From Bretschneidera sinensis (taxonomy: Eukaryota > Streptophyta > Magnoliopsida > Brassicales > Akaniaceae): 64,000 nucleotides of DNA. The stretch spans positions 108,562,536 through 108,626,535 of the forward strand of contig CM043699.1 in assembly GCA_023935145.1 (NCBI GenBank), written 5' to 3'. Under the pieces are notes generated by a model. That model did no database searches, was not told the DNA's origin, and saw only the letters and a list, made by a program, of their open reading frames with translations. A program made the translations under genes and the position numbers. Position 1 is the first letter of the stretch. Each line of letters opens with the position of its first letter. This document shows positions 1 through 11,626 of the stretch, one piece after another.

Positions 1-386
1 GAAGGGAATAAATGGCAGATAATATTGAAAGGATTCCTTTTTGAATAGGCATTTTCTTTCGTTTGCCTTCAGGTCGTCCAACAAAGTTTGGGCGGCCCCT
101 TTCAGACGTGGATCATACCCAGACACGGCTAAAATTGGAAGCTGAGCCAACTTAACATGAGAATATGATGTGAAGTAGAACTAGAAGCTTCTATTTTGGT
201 TTTATATCACAAGATTAAATGATTCCGGTGTTGTTTCGGTTTCACTTAAAACATGTTTTAATCCAAAGTAAAAAATTTAAACCGTTCAAACAATGCTTAA
301 AGCATATGATTCACAATTTGTGAGGAAGGACAGTTTAAAGCTCACCATTTTGGAGTAGAAATCTTTGCAGCAAAGACTCCTTCCAG
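1..386 (-). CDS. Candidate 3'-partial gene, two exons, product not recognised
   Basis: Minus-strand positions 180 to 1 stay open for 60 codons to the window edge, with ordinary amino-acid composition (a segment reads LAVSGYDPRLKGAAQTLL). Base composition is richer in GC than the flanks. A TCTAG acceptor lies immediately before position 180. A possible small upstream exon covers 386 to 346, between a TAATAG acceptor and a GTGAGC donor, and joins in phase. I do not recognise the family. The true acceptor could instead be the AG 30 bases further in, and no start codon is assigned. The gene would continue left of the window. The call rests only on coding-like sequence and splice signals. Confidence 0.35.
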
Positions 387-985
387 CTATTAAACTATAA
401 TTTCATCAGTTGATTCCCTTTTCCAAAGGAGTAATTTTTACACAGACCCTGCCTGATAAACTAAACCTATCATGACTTCCCACCTCAGATAGTTATAAAA
501 TTTATTAAATTGCCTTTTGAAATGTTGAAACATGATTTGTCGGGTCTATAATCCACGTTTTTAGGCATTTTAGGCTGAATCTATTTAAGAATTATTCTTC
601 CCAATGAGACAACCATCCACATACTATAAATCTGTCAAAAGACTCAAAAATCCAAATTTTGATGAACAAAAACCCCTCAATGAATTGAAAAACTAGTGAC
701 AACTGATAAAATACCAATTTCATTAATAAGAGTCAAACCATCGATATGCATACCCATAGGCTTTTTAACCTGAGAAGCATCATGGCAATAAGGAGCCCAA
801 ATTCCCTCACACCCAGGTGTAATGAGCTCCTAATCAGCCTTCCCAGATATTATTTACTACTACTTAAGCTATATGTATTTTGTGTCGGAGACAGTTACTG
901 CACATGATCAACAACTAAATGAAGCAGGAAATGTGTGTTCCTTTAGGTTGCAACAGATGCGGAACCCTCGGAACAACAAGAATGC
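387..985. other. Non-coding interval including the probable ADF 3' UTR
   Basis: AT-rich sequence without a supported reading frame. The part next to position 985 should be the 3' untranslated region of the ADF gene on the minus strand; its polyadenylation point cannot be placed by eye. Introns or UTR of the left-edge candidate gene may lie here too. Confidence 0.5.
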
Positions 986-3900
986 TCAGTGTGCGCGCTC
1001 TTTAATCACTTCAAGGTCCATCTCAGTTGGGTCAGTTGCCTGGATTTCATAGTGAATGCCCTGCAGCTCCCTCCTGAACCTGTCCTTGGATGTTGCATAC
1101 AGCATCTTTGCACGAATCCGAGACACAGAAGGACACCTGCATGTACCATCGTTTCAAAATTACAGATCAAACTAATGAGATCAAGATTGAAACAGAATAT
1201 GAGCCAGATATGGATAAAATATCATGTCTCCCATCCAACAAAAGAGAATCAAAGTCAAATGCAAGAGAAATAAACGTTGTGCCTTTTTGATGCTACAAGC
1301 AAAGAAAAAACAATAGAGAACTCATTTCCCAGCCACCATTTGCTGCAATAAATCAATTGCATTAAATAACCTTAACCCTACTCCAACATTTTATTACAAG
1401 ACATCCCTACTCCAACATTTATTATGCAGCAGAAACACATGGCTCATTCTAGTAAAAATAAACAAGAGCACATCCCATACACGACAGAAAACAAACTCAC
1501 ACACTATAAATCACCTTCTAATCATCACAGGACATTCTTTACTTGATACCTGAAAGAAAACACCATAAAAGACGCTCAAATATGCACACAAAAAAATATG
1601 AAAGGCTCAAACATGCAAAACTGGTTTCTAATCATTCACAATAACAGAGTTCAACACTTTGTATCCACAAAAAAAAATTTGCAAAAAGACCAACAGCAGA
1701 CAGTTAATCACCTCCCTTTCAGACCTAAAGGCTAAATATGCCCAAGAAAGAAAAAAGAGAAAGTTCACAAACAATGCTGAAGACAACCCAATTTAAAAAC
1801 CACAAAGAAAGAATCAAAAGTAAGATGCCACCATACCAATTATTCTGACCTCGACATAAAGGGACCTGATACAGCAACTGCATAGAAACACTTCTCACCA
1901 AGCAAATTAATTATTATTCCACTGAAAGAATTATGTTCAAGATTGAAGATTGTATTTTGGACAGAATCTCCCCCCCAAAAAAAAAAAAAAAAAAAAACAA
2001 AACAAAACAAAAAGAAAGAACAACGACCTTCAGATTCAGTCACCCCCAACATCTGCTTCCCTCATAAAACTCATAGGAGCTCTTAAAGCAGGCTCAGAAA
2101 TTTAGAGTTTCAATCATTTTTAAGTCATTCATGATTTTCGCAAATCAAATGGACCAGAGATCTGAAATAACAGAGTGAGGAATCAAGTCCTTAAGAAGGA
2201 GAGAGAGAGGGGGGGGGGGGGGGGGTATCATCAAAACGTCAATTGATTCAGAGCCTTAGCTTTTCATAAATCAAAAGGGAGCTGAGACCTGATATAACAG
2301 AGTGAGAAAACCAAGCGATTTGGGAAGGAGGGCATCATTGCAAGACCAACGAATTCAGAACCTTAGTTTTCCATAAACTGAAGGATCTGAGATCTGAAAT
2401 AATAGAGGTGAGGAACCAAGCCTAAGGGAAGCACCATCACAACACCAATTAATTCAGAACCTAACTTTTCCCACAATACCGAACCTCATTATCATACTGT
2501 TCATCTCAACACATTCACTTTGTACAACAAAAAAAAAGAGAAAGGAAAAGCAGTTACATTATGTCACTCTAATTATGTAGAGAAAGCAAAGATGAAATAA
2601 AAGGATATGAAAATTTTGGTGTCTTTCTTCCTTGTTCGACTTTCCCTCCTCACCTTTTCAGAGAGGATATTGTGCTAGGTGCCTTTCTTCCACTTGCCCC
2701 CACCAAGAATAGTTACAGATTTCAGATCAAACAGATTATGATGGCATCCACCTTTTGATAGAGAAGTGATGACTTGTTGCAAAAGATTTCAATATTAAGG
2801 AAAAGCACGGTTGCTTGGACTCTTCATTTTACCTTTTTGTGCCCGTATTGGACACAACATTCTAAATATGGACTCTTCCCTTCGATACTCCAAATCAAAA
2901 GAAAATTTACAAAACCTTACAAAAAAATAGACGAATCTAACACTCAAAAAAACTCGCACTTGGACACATAGCCAAGTCTGAACAACATAGAGAAAAAAAT
3001 ATGCAATTGAATGAATAGAAAAATAATAGATAGAAAGACAAAATAAGCTTAAAATTGTCTGATGCAAAGTAAACCTAATAAGTTAAACTGCAAGAGGGGC
3101 AATAAATCTCAGCAAACAGTATGCATCAAGCAGTTGAAAGAACACTGACCATGCAATGAAAAAGATCTTGCTTTTCTGGCAGTTCTCAGAAGTTACAAAA
3201 TCAAAGTCATAAATTGCATATCTGCAGTCATTCTCAGGCAATGAAGCAGTGAAATCATCATAGCTCTCAGCTGGGCCTCCCGTCTTTTCGACCACAACCT
3301 CTTTCTTCTTCTCATCGATCTTAAAGATCACATAGCGGTAGACCTTCTTCCTCTGCAGCTCCATATATGTGCTTTTGCTGTGCTCGGCAACGCCCATTCC
3401 CGACAAAGCATTTGTCTACAAGCCAAAACCAGCCGATAAATACTTGCTCCAATCCATATAAAAAATATCATAAAAAAATGAACTCCGTTAATTTTGTGGT
3501 TTTGAAAAGAATAATAAATCAAAATTTCATTCAATGGACTATTTGTTTCCGAAATTCAACATGTTTGTCTTATAACTTCTACCAACTTAAACAATCTTAT
3601 ACTACAAGATAACTAGAAAACATGTGTTCACTAAAGCAACATAGATTCATAACAAAAGTTAACTTTGAACTGGAATTCGAATGCAATCAATTCAAATTTG
3701 GAAGATCTAATTATGTGCTTTTAATTCCAAATCTTGCTCTTACAATGTAACTTTCTTTCTATTTTCTTCTTTTGTCGGAATCTAACATTCCAATTTTAAA
3801 AGCATGAGTACATGCGGAAACGAAACAACGAAATTAAAATTGGGGACTTCAAGGAAAGAAAAAATACTTTCACTTACAAAAATCAACTAAAATAGCGTGC

Positions 3901-4213
3901 CTAATGCAGTGGAATGAAACTAACAGAAACTAATATTCACATCATCAACTCGCAACCACACTAACAAATTAAATTGACAAAGAAAATTAACACCATGAAA
4001 TCAAAGTGAAGCACTTAATATAGTTCATTCGCGCTAATAAACACTAAGATCTAACCACAGTAACAGAAGAAAAATATGAACGTTAATTCAAGTTTATCAG
4101 ACCCTAACTTTTAGCTACAAGCAAACCAAGTAAAACTATAGCCAGATCTGGGCAAAACAGTAAACGCACAAATAGATAGAGAGAAAAAGAGAGCTTACTC
4201 CTCTAAAATACAT
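986..4213 (-). CDS. ADF6: Actin-depolymerising factor, ADF6-like, 3 exons, 143 aa
   Basis: Encodes a single ADF-homology (ADF-H) domain protein that binds G- and F-actin and promotes filament severing and depolymerisation in the cytoplasm. Exon 1 is 4213-4199 (five codons, MYFRG), exon 2 is 3415-3150 and exon 3 is 1136-986. Donors are GTAAGC (after 4199) and GTCAGT (after 3150); acceptors are TAG and CAG. The sum is 432 nt, 143 codons plus TGA, the normal family length. Conserved blocks are [10 protein letters not shown] near residue 9, [21 protein letters not shown] mid-protein, [18 protein letters not shown] in the long actin-binding helix, and the C-terminal [13 protein letters not shown]. 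The FRG-type N-terminus before SGMGV resembles Arabidopsis ADF6 rather than the MANA-type ADFs. The first intron follows a very short coding exon, as is usual in plant ADFs, and intron 2 is about 2.0 kb. The paralogue assignment is by remembered similarity. Confidence 0.95.
1137..3149 (-). other. ADF intron 2, about 2.0 kb
   Basis: Lies between the GTCAGT donor at 3149 and the CAG acceptor ending at 1137. No foreign gene was seen in it. It contains an A-rich tract at about 1976-1998, a run of 17 G (plus strand) at 2209-2225, and a three-unit imperfect tandem repeat at 2157-2470. The short open frames in it lack coding character. Confidence 0.85.
2157..2470. repeat. Three imperfect tandem repeats in ADF intron 2
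   Basis: The phrase gagatctgaaataacagagt (with changes) begins at 2157, 2284 and 2389. Each is followed by a related gaggaaccaag segment and then a ttcagaaccttagcttttcc-like segment. Unit length is 105 to 127 bp; the difference is largely the G-run expansion inside unit 1. Confidence 0.75.
3416..4198 (-). other. ADF intron 1, 783 bp
   Basis: Runs from the GTAAGC donor at 4198 to the TAG acceptor ending at 3416. It is AT-rich with no supported frame. A leader-proximal intron after the first few codons is typical of plant ADF genes, and in several it enhances expression; that role is only inferred here. Confidence 0.85.
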
Positions 4214-4381
4214 GGCTGAAGCGAACAAACTGCAGAGAAGAGAAAGGAAAATTTTAAGAGATAGAGAAAGAGGATAAAGAGACTTATGGAGATAAAAGAA
4301 GGAGAAAAGGCAGCCACCAAAGAGAGAAAGATTGAATTTATTGAAAATTCAACATTTCATAGATAAATATTTCTGTTTATA
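4214..4381 (-). promoter_or_regulatory. ADF 5' UTR and TATA box
   Basis: On the minus strand TATAAAC occupies 4381-4375, about 160 bases before the ATG at 4213. The transcribed strand between is CT-rich, as is common in plant leaders. A transcription start 25 to 35 bases past the TATA box would give a leader of roughly 130 bases. Confidence 0.5.
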
Positions 4382-5664
4382 ATGAGAGATGGAGAGAAAG
4401 AAAGAAGAGCAAAAGAAAAGATTCGTCTTTTGAGGGAAAGGAAAAGAGGCGCGTCGTGTCTATTCTTTTCTGACGAAGACCGCTATCATCCGGTGGCTAC
4501 CGGAAGGGCTAGTGTGACATGCTGCTATTATCTTCTAAGAACACAGCCCGCATTCATCATCGTCGATTCCGGATTATTCTTGTTTTGAATTTTGATGTCT
4601 TTTTTTTATTTTTTATTAATTACACATTATGATGTTAGTTTTGAATGATTGAAATAAATGAATTTTATAAATTTTATTTATTATTATATATTTAATGTAT
4701 TTAACAAAAAAATGTTTACTCTTACCTTTTTACTTAATAAAAGAGCCATAGGTTTTTCTAACACAGATTTGTTGTCTTCCAAAGTGTGACTAAGTCACCC
4801 AAAAAGGAGTTATTAGTCAGGTGCGGGGCTGTGGAGGTGTATCGATGATCGGTTAGATGGAGAGTTGAGATCGTTTTATTGGTTTGATTCAGTTTTATTT
4901 TTTTATTTTGAATGATTTTTTATCATTTTACTTTTAAAAAATAAAAGGACTCTTTTACTTTTAGATTGGCCAAATGTTACTCAATAATTAAAATGTGAAT
5001 TTTTACCCACTCCTAAAAATATCTTTATTATATTTGTTTAATATATAAACTAGTAATGATATTTTATATTAAAAGACAATCAAAATCACTTTTAATGTCA
5101 GCAAACAATACTCATTTACCTCAAAATTTGTATGATAAAAAACTCATAACTTACAATGATGAACCAAATTAGTCGAGGCTTAACTTCTTCCCTAAGCTAC
5201 CCTTTACGACAGAGATTATGAAAACCCTTAAAAAATGTTAACTTTATTTTTTATCTCCTAATTATTTTCTGGTTTTATTTTGGTCTCTCTTCTGCTACAT
5301 GTATCAATTTTACCCTTTAATTATTCAAATGTTGCAGTTTGGTCCATCATTGGCTCAAGCACCAAATTTTTTTATTAAAAAAAATACATATTAAATAAAT
5401 AATAAATTATTGTGTATCCTATCATCTGAAAATCACTCGACTTTAACATTGATCTAGTGAACGACATAAATCAAAATGCTAAAATTGATACATTTTTTTA
5501 TTAAAAAATTGATACATTTGAATAATTAAAAATTAAATTAACAATTTAAAAGAAAAAATAAATCAAAATGAAGCTCGTTTCGTAAATCAAAAAAATAATA
5601 ATTAATCCAAAAAAACCTTCATAGAAAGATAGACTGGGACAGGTCCATCAAAATTGATGGAAAG
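4382..5664. other. ADF upstream and intergenic DNA
   Basis: The first 200 bases are purine-rich and should hold ADF promoter sequence. From about 4600 the sequence is AT-rich, with no supported frame, RNA gene or recognisable transposon. It ends at the left boundary of the duplicated unit. Confidence 0.6.
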
Positions 5665-5924
5665 AGCCCATTTAGTTAGATGGGTCCGCTCAATATATGA
5701 TTTTACTCAGATGCCTAAAATTCTAAGGATAGGGTATTAAATTGTGTTTTTTCTTGGACTGAAGAGAATTTTTCATTAACAAACAACAATATAAGCTGCC
5801 TTAAGAATATTCAACAGCTGGGGAGGGGGGATAAACATCAAATTAAGGGGACATACACCACAGCTCACAGCTCACAGCTCACAGCTCTAGCTACCCAGTG
5901 ATCAGCTGCTGGCTGATAACTTTG

Positions 5925-6099
5925 CAAAAAAATATTATCAAATTTTGTAATTTAACCTTCATATTTCGTAATATCTACATTAATTTTTATAACCTAAATA
6001 TTTTATATAAATTAGCTTTAAAATTTTGTAACCTTCATCTTAATTTTCGTAAACTAAATATTTTTCTTAACTTAGATATCATTTTTCGTTACAAAAAAA
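5925..6099. repeat. cgtaac minisatellite, part left of Copia-1
   Basis: A minisatellite made of short phrases such as ttcgtaactta, ttcatatttcgtaa and taacctaaatattt, repeating roughly every 100 bp. It breaks at 6099, where Copia-1 begins, and resumes at 12146. Confidence 0.7.
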
Positions 6100-6621
6100 T
6101 GTTATATTAATCTTGATACTAATACACAAATAATCAATAATACAGCCAAAATCTTTTCATATTAAACTTGTCAAGAGTTCATATATATATATATATATAT
6201 TGAGAAGATGAGTTAGAAACAAACCGGAATCCATTGCAAGCAAGCTTCCTTGGGTTGATCTTCTAAGATTACAGGGTGAATCACCTTTCTAAACCAATCA
6301 ACTGAATGTTAGAGGGGAGGGAGAAGAACTGTCTGTTTCAATAAAATTTAACACATGTTAAACGCCTTCCCTTGATGTCTATTTATTTCCCTGTGTCTTA
6401 GGGACCATAACCCTAACAGTTACCTCACACATGTGCATTGGGTCTTTGGCCCATTAACAAAGACCCATACCACATCGGGCTTCTACACATAAGGTGGCCC
6501 ATACTAAAGAACCTTGATACTTTGGAGACCCATAAAAAGTATATTACTTAATTGGGTCATTTATTAGATAACGGGTCTACATGTACAATGTTATAACATA
6601 TCTGAACCTAAAATTCCAATA
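6100..6621 (-). repeat. Copia-1 3' LTR
   Basis: Matches 11627-12145 along its length. It carries an (AT)n tract at 6181-6201 that is longer than in the other LTR. The terminal CA has become TA at 6620-6621. The neighbouring internal bases (AAGTGGGAGAT on the minus strand) form the polypurine tract. Confidence 0.92.
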
Positions 6622-6796
6622 ATCTCCCACTTGGGTTACATATGTTATCCTTTATATTGTACATGAAGATAATCTTAGTTGAGCTCATTTGTGCTATCTA
6701 AACCAAAATATCCAATAATAATCTGGTCCATTAACCATATCAACGTAAGATCAAAGCAGCCTTTATCACATTTATCATAATAAGACCCATCAATGG

Positions 6797-7198
6797 TCAC
6801 AACACTAACACAATTAACGACATAGATCTTGTATGGATGTGTAGTTGCTTTAAATCGGAGTTTGAATACCCAACAATCTCCAAAATATCCGATCTCCGAT
6901 ATGTGAGCATATAATCCTTCGTTCTCTGTAGATATCTCATAACCCGTTTAGCTGCTTTCCAATGATCCACGCTTGAGTTACTCAAATATCTGTCTAGCAT
7001 TCCAACAATGTACGCAACGTTTGGTTGCGTACATATTTGTGCATATATGAGACTTCCAACAGCCGAAGCATAGGGATATTTCTCCATTTCCTTCTTCTCA
7101 AGTTCATTTTTTGGACATTGGAGCAAACTGAACTTATCACCCTTTGCCACGGGTGTGTTTCCTGGTGCACAACCACTCATGCTAAATCTACTTAGCAC
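6797..7198 (-). pseudogene. Copia-1 RNase H region, truncated
   Basis: The frame carries the copia link between RT and RNase H (TPVAKGDKFSL, YASAVGSLIYAQ, YLSNSSVDHWKAAKRVMRYL, YMLTYRRSD) and then reaches VGYSNSDL, where RNase H should begin. The rest of the RNase H domain, including its later acidic residues, is missing. Only about 170 bp separate this frame from the polypurine tract, so an internal deletion is likely. It is separated from the RT frame by a break at about 7200-7217. Confidence 0.88.
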
Positions 7199-7216
7199 TT
7201 TATCAATATAGGCCTT

Positions 7217-8077
7217 TTATGACAGTCCAAGTATACCTCTGGAACGATCTCTATGGATCAGTATACCCAAAACAAAGGATGCATCACCAAGATCTTTCAT
7301 TTCAAATTTACTTGATAAAAATCTCTTTGTTTCATGCAATAGGCCTATATCGCTGCTTGCCAGTAGAATGTTGTCTACATATAGCACCAGGATAATAAAT
7401 TTGCTCTCACTGAACTTGAGATATATGCACTGATCAACGGTGTTTTCCTTAAATCCAAATGATGTAATCACCTGATCAAATTTCCGATACCATTGTCGGG
7501 ATGCCTGTTTTAAGCCATAAATAGACTTTTTAAGCTTGCATACAAGATGCTTTGAATCTTTGGACTCAAAGTTCTTCGGTTGCACCATGTATATTGTTTC
7601 TTCAATGTTTCCATTGAGAAACATTGTTTTAACTTCCATTTGATGTAGCTCCAAATCATAGTGAGCTACAAGTGCCATAATGATTCTAAAAGAATCTTTC
7701 GTCGAAACCAGCGAAAAAGTCTCTTTATAATCAACGCATTCCTTTTGAGTGAAATCTTTGGCGACTAGGTGGGCCTTATACCTTTCAATGTTGCCTTTTG
7801 AATCCCATTTGGTTTTAAATATCCATTTGCAACCAATCGATTTCGCACCTTTGGGCAACTTTACTAAGTCCCAAACACCATTGTCATCCATTGATTTCAT
7901 CTCATTCTTCATGGCTTCAATCCACTTTTCAGAATTAAGACATTGTGTGACTTGACTAAAAAAAGTCGGATTATCTTTCAGACCCATATCAAACTCATGT
8001 TCCTGGAGATACACGACATAATCAGTCGAAATCGCGATTCTCCTTTCTCTAGTGGATCTCTTTAATGGCACTTCCAC
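7217..8077 (-). pseudogene. Copia-1 reverse transcriptase
   Basis: A copia reverse transcriptase (RVT_2 type) of 286 codons. Visible blocks are WIEAMKNEMKSM, GCKWIFKTKWDSKGNIERYK, LVAKDFTQKECVDYKETFS, LELHQMEVKTMFLNGNIEE, KSIYGLKQASRQWY and the catalytic region LYVDNILL. The usual YVDD is YVDN, so one catalytic aspartate is lost. The domain ends at the MKDLGDASFVLGI block. It lies between the integrase end and the RNase H link, as expected for copia. Confidence 0.93.
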
Positions 8078-8086
8078 TTGAGGTTG

Positions 8087-8476
8087 TTAAGGTACCTCTT
8101 GATGAACCTCAAGTGGTTCCTGATTTTGAGCAGGCAGCATATCAGGTTCGTCATCAATGCGTTGGATCTCCGAATTTGCATTTTGAATAACATCAGGTAT
8201 GGATACCTGAACGTTTTCAGTTGCAACAACAAGAATGTAAACACATTTCTCTTCAAAATTGACTTGCCTGAGTTGGTCTCTCCCACTTAACTCAACATCC
8301 TCAATAAACTTGGCATTGCCCGTTTCGAAAAAGGATCTATTAGAGGAATCATAAAATTTGAAACCCCTTGATCTTTTAGAGTATTCAATAAAATAGTAGC
8401 TAACGGTCTTTGAGTCTAGCTTCTTCTCATTTGGCTTATAAGGCCGAGCCTCAGCTGGACATCCCCAAATATGCAA
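8087..8476 (-). pseudogene. Copia-1 integrase C-terminal / linker region
   Basis: The frame starts with HIWGCPAEARPYKPNEKKLD and continues KTVSYYFIEYSKRSRGFKFYD, the conserved segment after the copia integrase core. An acidic linker follows, leading towards RT. The stretch 8477-8698 upstream continues the integrase core (the KTPYKLW-type region) with a stop and frame changes. Confidence 0.85.
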
Positions 8477-8698
8477 ATGCCTAATACTAGGCTTTTTGCC
8501 TATCCATAACTTGTATGGGGTTTTAGCTACAGCTTTACTTGGAACTCTATTCAGGATGTAAACTGCAGTCTTGATGGCTTCACCCCAAAGCGATTATGGC
8601 AAAGAAGAATGACTAATCATACTTCTTACCATATTCTTTAAGGTTCGGTTTCGTCTCTCAGCTACACCATTTTGACTAGGAGTCCCTGGCATGGTGTA

Positions 8699-9229
8699 TT
8701 AAGAAACGATCCCACATTCCATCAAAAATTTAGCGAAGGGTCTAGGACGTTGTTCACCTGATCCATCATATCTACTGTAGTATTCACCTCCATGGTCAAA
8801 TTTGACAGCCTTAATTTTCTTGCCTAATTGATTTTCAACTTCAGCTTTGAAATTCTTGAACACATCTATAGATTGAGACTTCTCATGAATTAAATAAAGA
8901 TAGCCATGCCTGGAGTAGTCATCTATGAAAGTGATAAAATATTGTTGTCCATTCCAAGAAGCTGTAGGGAATAGACCACAAATATCTGTATGTATCAATT
9001 CTAAGACACTATTACTCCTATTAGCACCTTTATTTTTAACATTTGTTTGTTTTCCCTTAATGCACTCAATACAAACTTCAAAATCTGATAAATCTAAGGG
9101 ATTAAGAATTCCTTTTGACACAAGTCTTTGAATCCTTTGTTTAGAAATATGTCCTAAACGCTTGTGCCATAACATTAATGAATTTTCATTTGTTAATTCG
9201 TGCTTAATACCAACATTACTGGTATACAA
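8699..9229 (-). pseudogene. Copia-1 integrase N-terminal and core
   Basis: Contains the GAG-pre-integrase zinc motif (LWHKRLGHIS, then CIECIKGKQ). The integrase core follows, with the first catalytic Asp in IHTDICGLF, FITFIDDYSRHGYLYL, and the second Asp in KFDHGGEYYSRYDGSGEQ. It ends by stop at 8699, after the ECGIVS segment near the third catalytic residue. The core is recognisable but split from its continuation. Confidence 0.93.
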
Positions 9230-9238
9230 GGATTCATT

Positions 9239-9750
9239 TTATTTGGAGGCATTCATATCCAGTTTATATAAATTATCAATTAAAGAATCGGTACCAAACA
9301 AATTTGAATTCTGAAAAATACTAAACTTTCTATTTCCAAATGAACAAGAAAAACCTGATTTGTCCAAACATGAAATAGAAACCAAATTCCATCTAAAAGA
9401 CGGTACATAAAAAGTCTTATCCAAATCCAAATTACAACCAGATTCCAATTGTAATCTAAATAAACAAACTGTCTCTACAGGAGCTCTTTCGCAATTTCCT
9501 ACGTAGATGAATCTTTTAGCATCAGTTGGCGTTCGGCTCCTTATGCACCCCTGCATAGAAACACTTATGTGAGTAGTTGCACTTGTATCTATCCACCAAG
9601 TGTTCTTAGGTACTAAGGCCAAATTAACTTCTGAATAAACAAAGTTTAGAAGTTTACCCTTCTTCTCACGCCAGGTCATATACTTGGCGTATTTTTTGCA
9701 GTCTTTCTTCACATGACCAACTTTGTGGCAAAAAAAACAAGTTATACCTT
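9239..9750 (-). pseudogene. Copia-1 gag zinc knuckle and protease
   Basis: Just upstream of the frame's start the sequence reads CFFCHKVGHVKKDC, a CX2CX4HX4C gag zinc knuckle. It continues into the protease segment NTWWIDTSATTHIS. The usual protease motif is D-T/S-G-A; here the glycine is replaced (DTSA), so the active site is damaged. The FYVPSFRWNLVSISCLDKSG block, typical of the copia protease end, follows. Confidence 0.9.
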
Positions 9751-9916
9751 TATCTTGTTTCTGTTGTCCCTTGTGGTGTGAATTTTCAGACTCTGCAGTT
9801 TCCTTTCCTTTAATGTTCCTCTTTCTTTTCTTGCCGGAACTGGGGTTCTGATAAGTTGATGCTAAATGAGCATTTTCAATCTTTTCATGATTAAGTCTCT
9901 CTTCCTTTTGGACACA

Positions 9917-10480
9917 TTAAGCAATCAGCTCATTCAAAGTCCATTTCTCCTTTTGAGTATTGTAACTAATTTTGAAAGGACTGAATTGTGTAGGAAGAGA
10001 GATCAAGACTAAGTGCCCCAGAATGTCTTCTGGCAATTCCAGCTTGAACGTCTTTAGTCTTGTCACAAGGTTTGACATCTCCATGATGTACTCTCTTATA
10101 TTCTCCTTCCCCTTGTACCGTATTGAGACAAGCTTAGTCAAGATGGTGCTTGTCTCGACCTTTTTGTTTGCAGCGAATCGGTCTGTTATTTGGGAGAGAA
10201 ATTTCTTAGCATCATTTTCATCAGGAATAGAACCCCCGATGGTATCCGGAATCGAGTGCTTCATAATCATTAGGCTCATGCGGTTTGTTCGCTCCCACTT
10301 TTCATATACAACCTTTTACTCAGCGGTACTATTGTTGGTCAAAGGTGTGGGGCGATCGATTCTCAATGCATAGTCTAATTCCATGCACCTTAACACGATC
10401 ATAACATGATCTTGCCACTTCTTGAAATTTGTGTCGTTAAGCACGGAAATGTTGTTGATGTTAACAAAAATCGATGTTGC
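9917..10480 (-). pseudogene. Copia-1 gag
   Basis: The part upstream of 10320 reads ISVLNDTNFKKWQ and MELDYALRIDRP, the standard copia gag start. A TAA stop near 10318 interrupts it. The rest continues as MSLMIMKHSIPDTIGG, FLSQITDRFAANKK, EYIMEMSNLVTRLK and LPEDILGHLVLISLP (UBN2-type gag). The original start codon is not certain. Confidence 0.87.
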
Positions 10481-11613
10481 TATAAACAAGAACAAAAGCT
10501 CACAATTAGTAACAACTCATGTATATATTAATCAAAACAAAACTGTATACATATACACATGCATGTGGGCCCATAACAAGATACCTAGCACAATATTAAT
10601 ACTTAGTCTTTGGACATAAATATCAACTTGTAAGTGGTATCTCAAACATAGTTCACGAATATTGACAACCCAACCTGCCAAATAATGCGCCTTTCTTTGG
10701 ACCGACACATTATTCACATGGCAACCTTTATTTGTTACATATTCACAACTATTTTAATCTATTAACAATGCAAAAATAACCTTCATTTGGGCCGATTGTT
10801 TTCACATATTAATATCATGTTTACATGTCTTAAAATAAATAAATTTACATATTAGAGATTACTTTGGCAACATAATACTTCAATTCATTCATCAAAAACA
10901 TTAAACATAAAATTTGGAACAAAATCCTTAATTTTTTTTTTTGGTCATTTACCTTGACTGGCGCCACGGTGCCAGCCTTTGGGGCCGCGGCACCAGCAAT
11001 CTACCCAAAGGGACAGATCGCTGGTGCTGCAGCACCAGTCCTCTACAATGAATACCAAAATAATATGCTTGCAATTGACAAGCTGTCATGACAATAAAAA
11101 AAAAAAAAAAAATTTCCACAATTTTCACTTTACTATATATTCTCAGCATATCCAGAATATCATGGCAAGTTGTCATGACAATAAAAAATGATTTCCACAA
11201 TTACAATATTTATAGAAAAATTGCATACAATATAAAATGATTTCCACCAGTTATAGAAAAATTAAAAACGGCTATCTTTATCATATGAACCAGCGCTAAA
11301 GGGCTTAATGTATAATTTACGGAATTAGCCAAACAAAGAAGGCTCAAAGCCAGTGCCGCAGCGCTGGTTTGATAAACTGCAATTTGCAGTTACAAAAATA
11401 GTCACTAAAAATCACCAAAATTTAATATTATCATACCAAAAAAAAATCATATTTGGAGATGCAATTCACAGAGTAATTATGCAATCTCATCAACAAACAT
11501 GGATTTATAGCATTTTTTTTTTCAAAACAAATTTATGCCCTAAACATAATTTATGGGAAAAAAATTCAAGAAACTCAATTTTCATATGAATCTCAACAAT
11601 TTAACATGAAAGG
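10481..11613 (-). other. Copia-1 untranslated leader with GC-rich palindromes
   Basis: About 1.1 kb between the PBS and gag, with no supported frame. It has an 18-bp perfect palindrome at 11021-11038, related GCTGG/CCAGC dyads at 10958-10975 and 11350-11367, and a duplicated segment tgtcatgacaataaaaaa near 11083 and 11174. In retroelements such leader dyads can act in RNA dimerisation or packaging; that is inference here. Confidence 0.6.
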
Positions 11614-11626
11614 CTCTGATACCACT
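11614..11626 (-). promoter_or_regulatory. Copia-1 primer binding site (tRNA-Met)
   Basis: On the minus strand TGGTATCAGAGCC follows the 5' LTR end after a few bases. This is complementary to the 3' end of initiator tRNA-Met, the usual plant copia primer. Confidence 0.92.

Noticed and set aside
4382..4588. 68-codon plus-strand frame next to the ADF promoter
   Set aside because: It starts in the purine-rich complement of the ADF leader, lacks a domain and has no splice or promoter support.
7749..10373. Plus-strand frames of 68 to 133 codons over Copia-1
   Set aside because: They are antisense to recognisable gag and pol domains.
11614..11626. GGCTCTGATACCA (also at 20757, 26683 and, on the plus strand, 34871) as a tRNA gene fragment
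   Set aside because: Only the 3'-end complement of tRNA-Met is present, always at the edge of an LTR or in the pararetroviral intergenic region, so these are primer binding sites.
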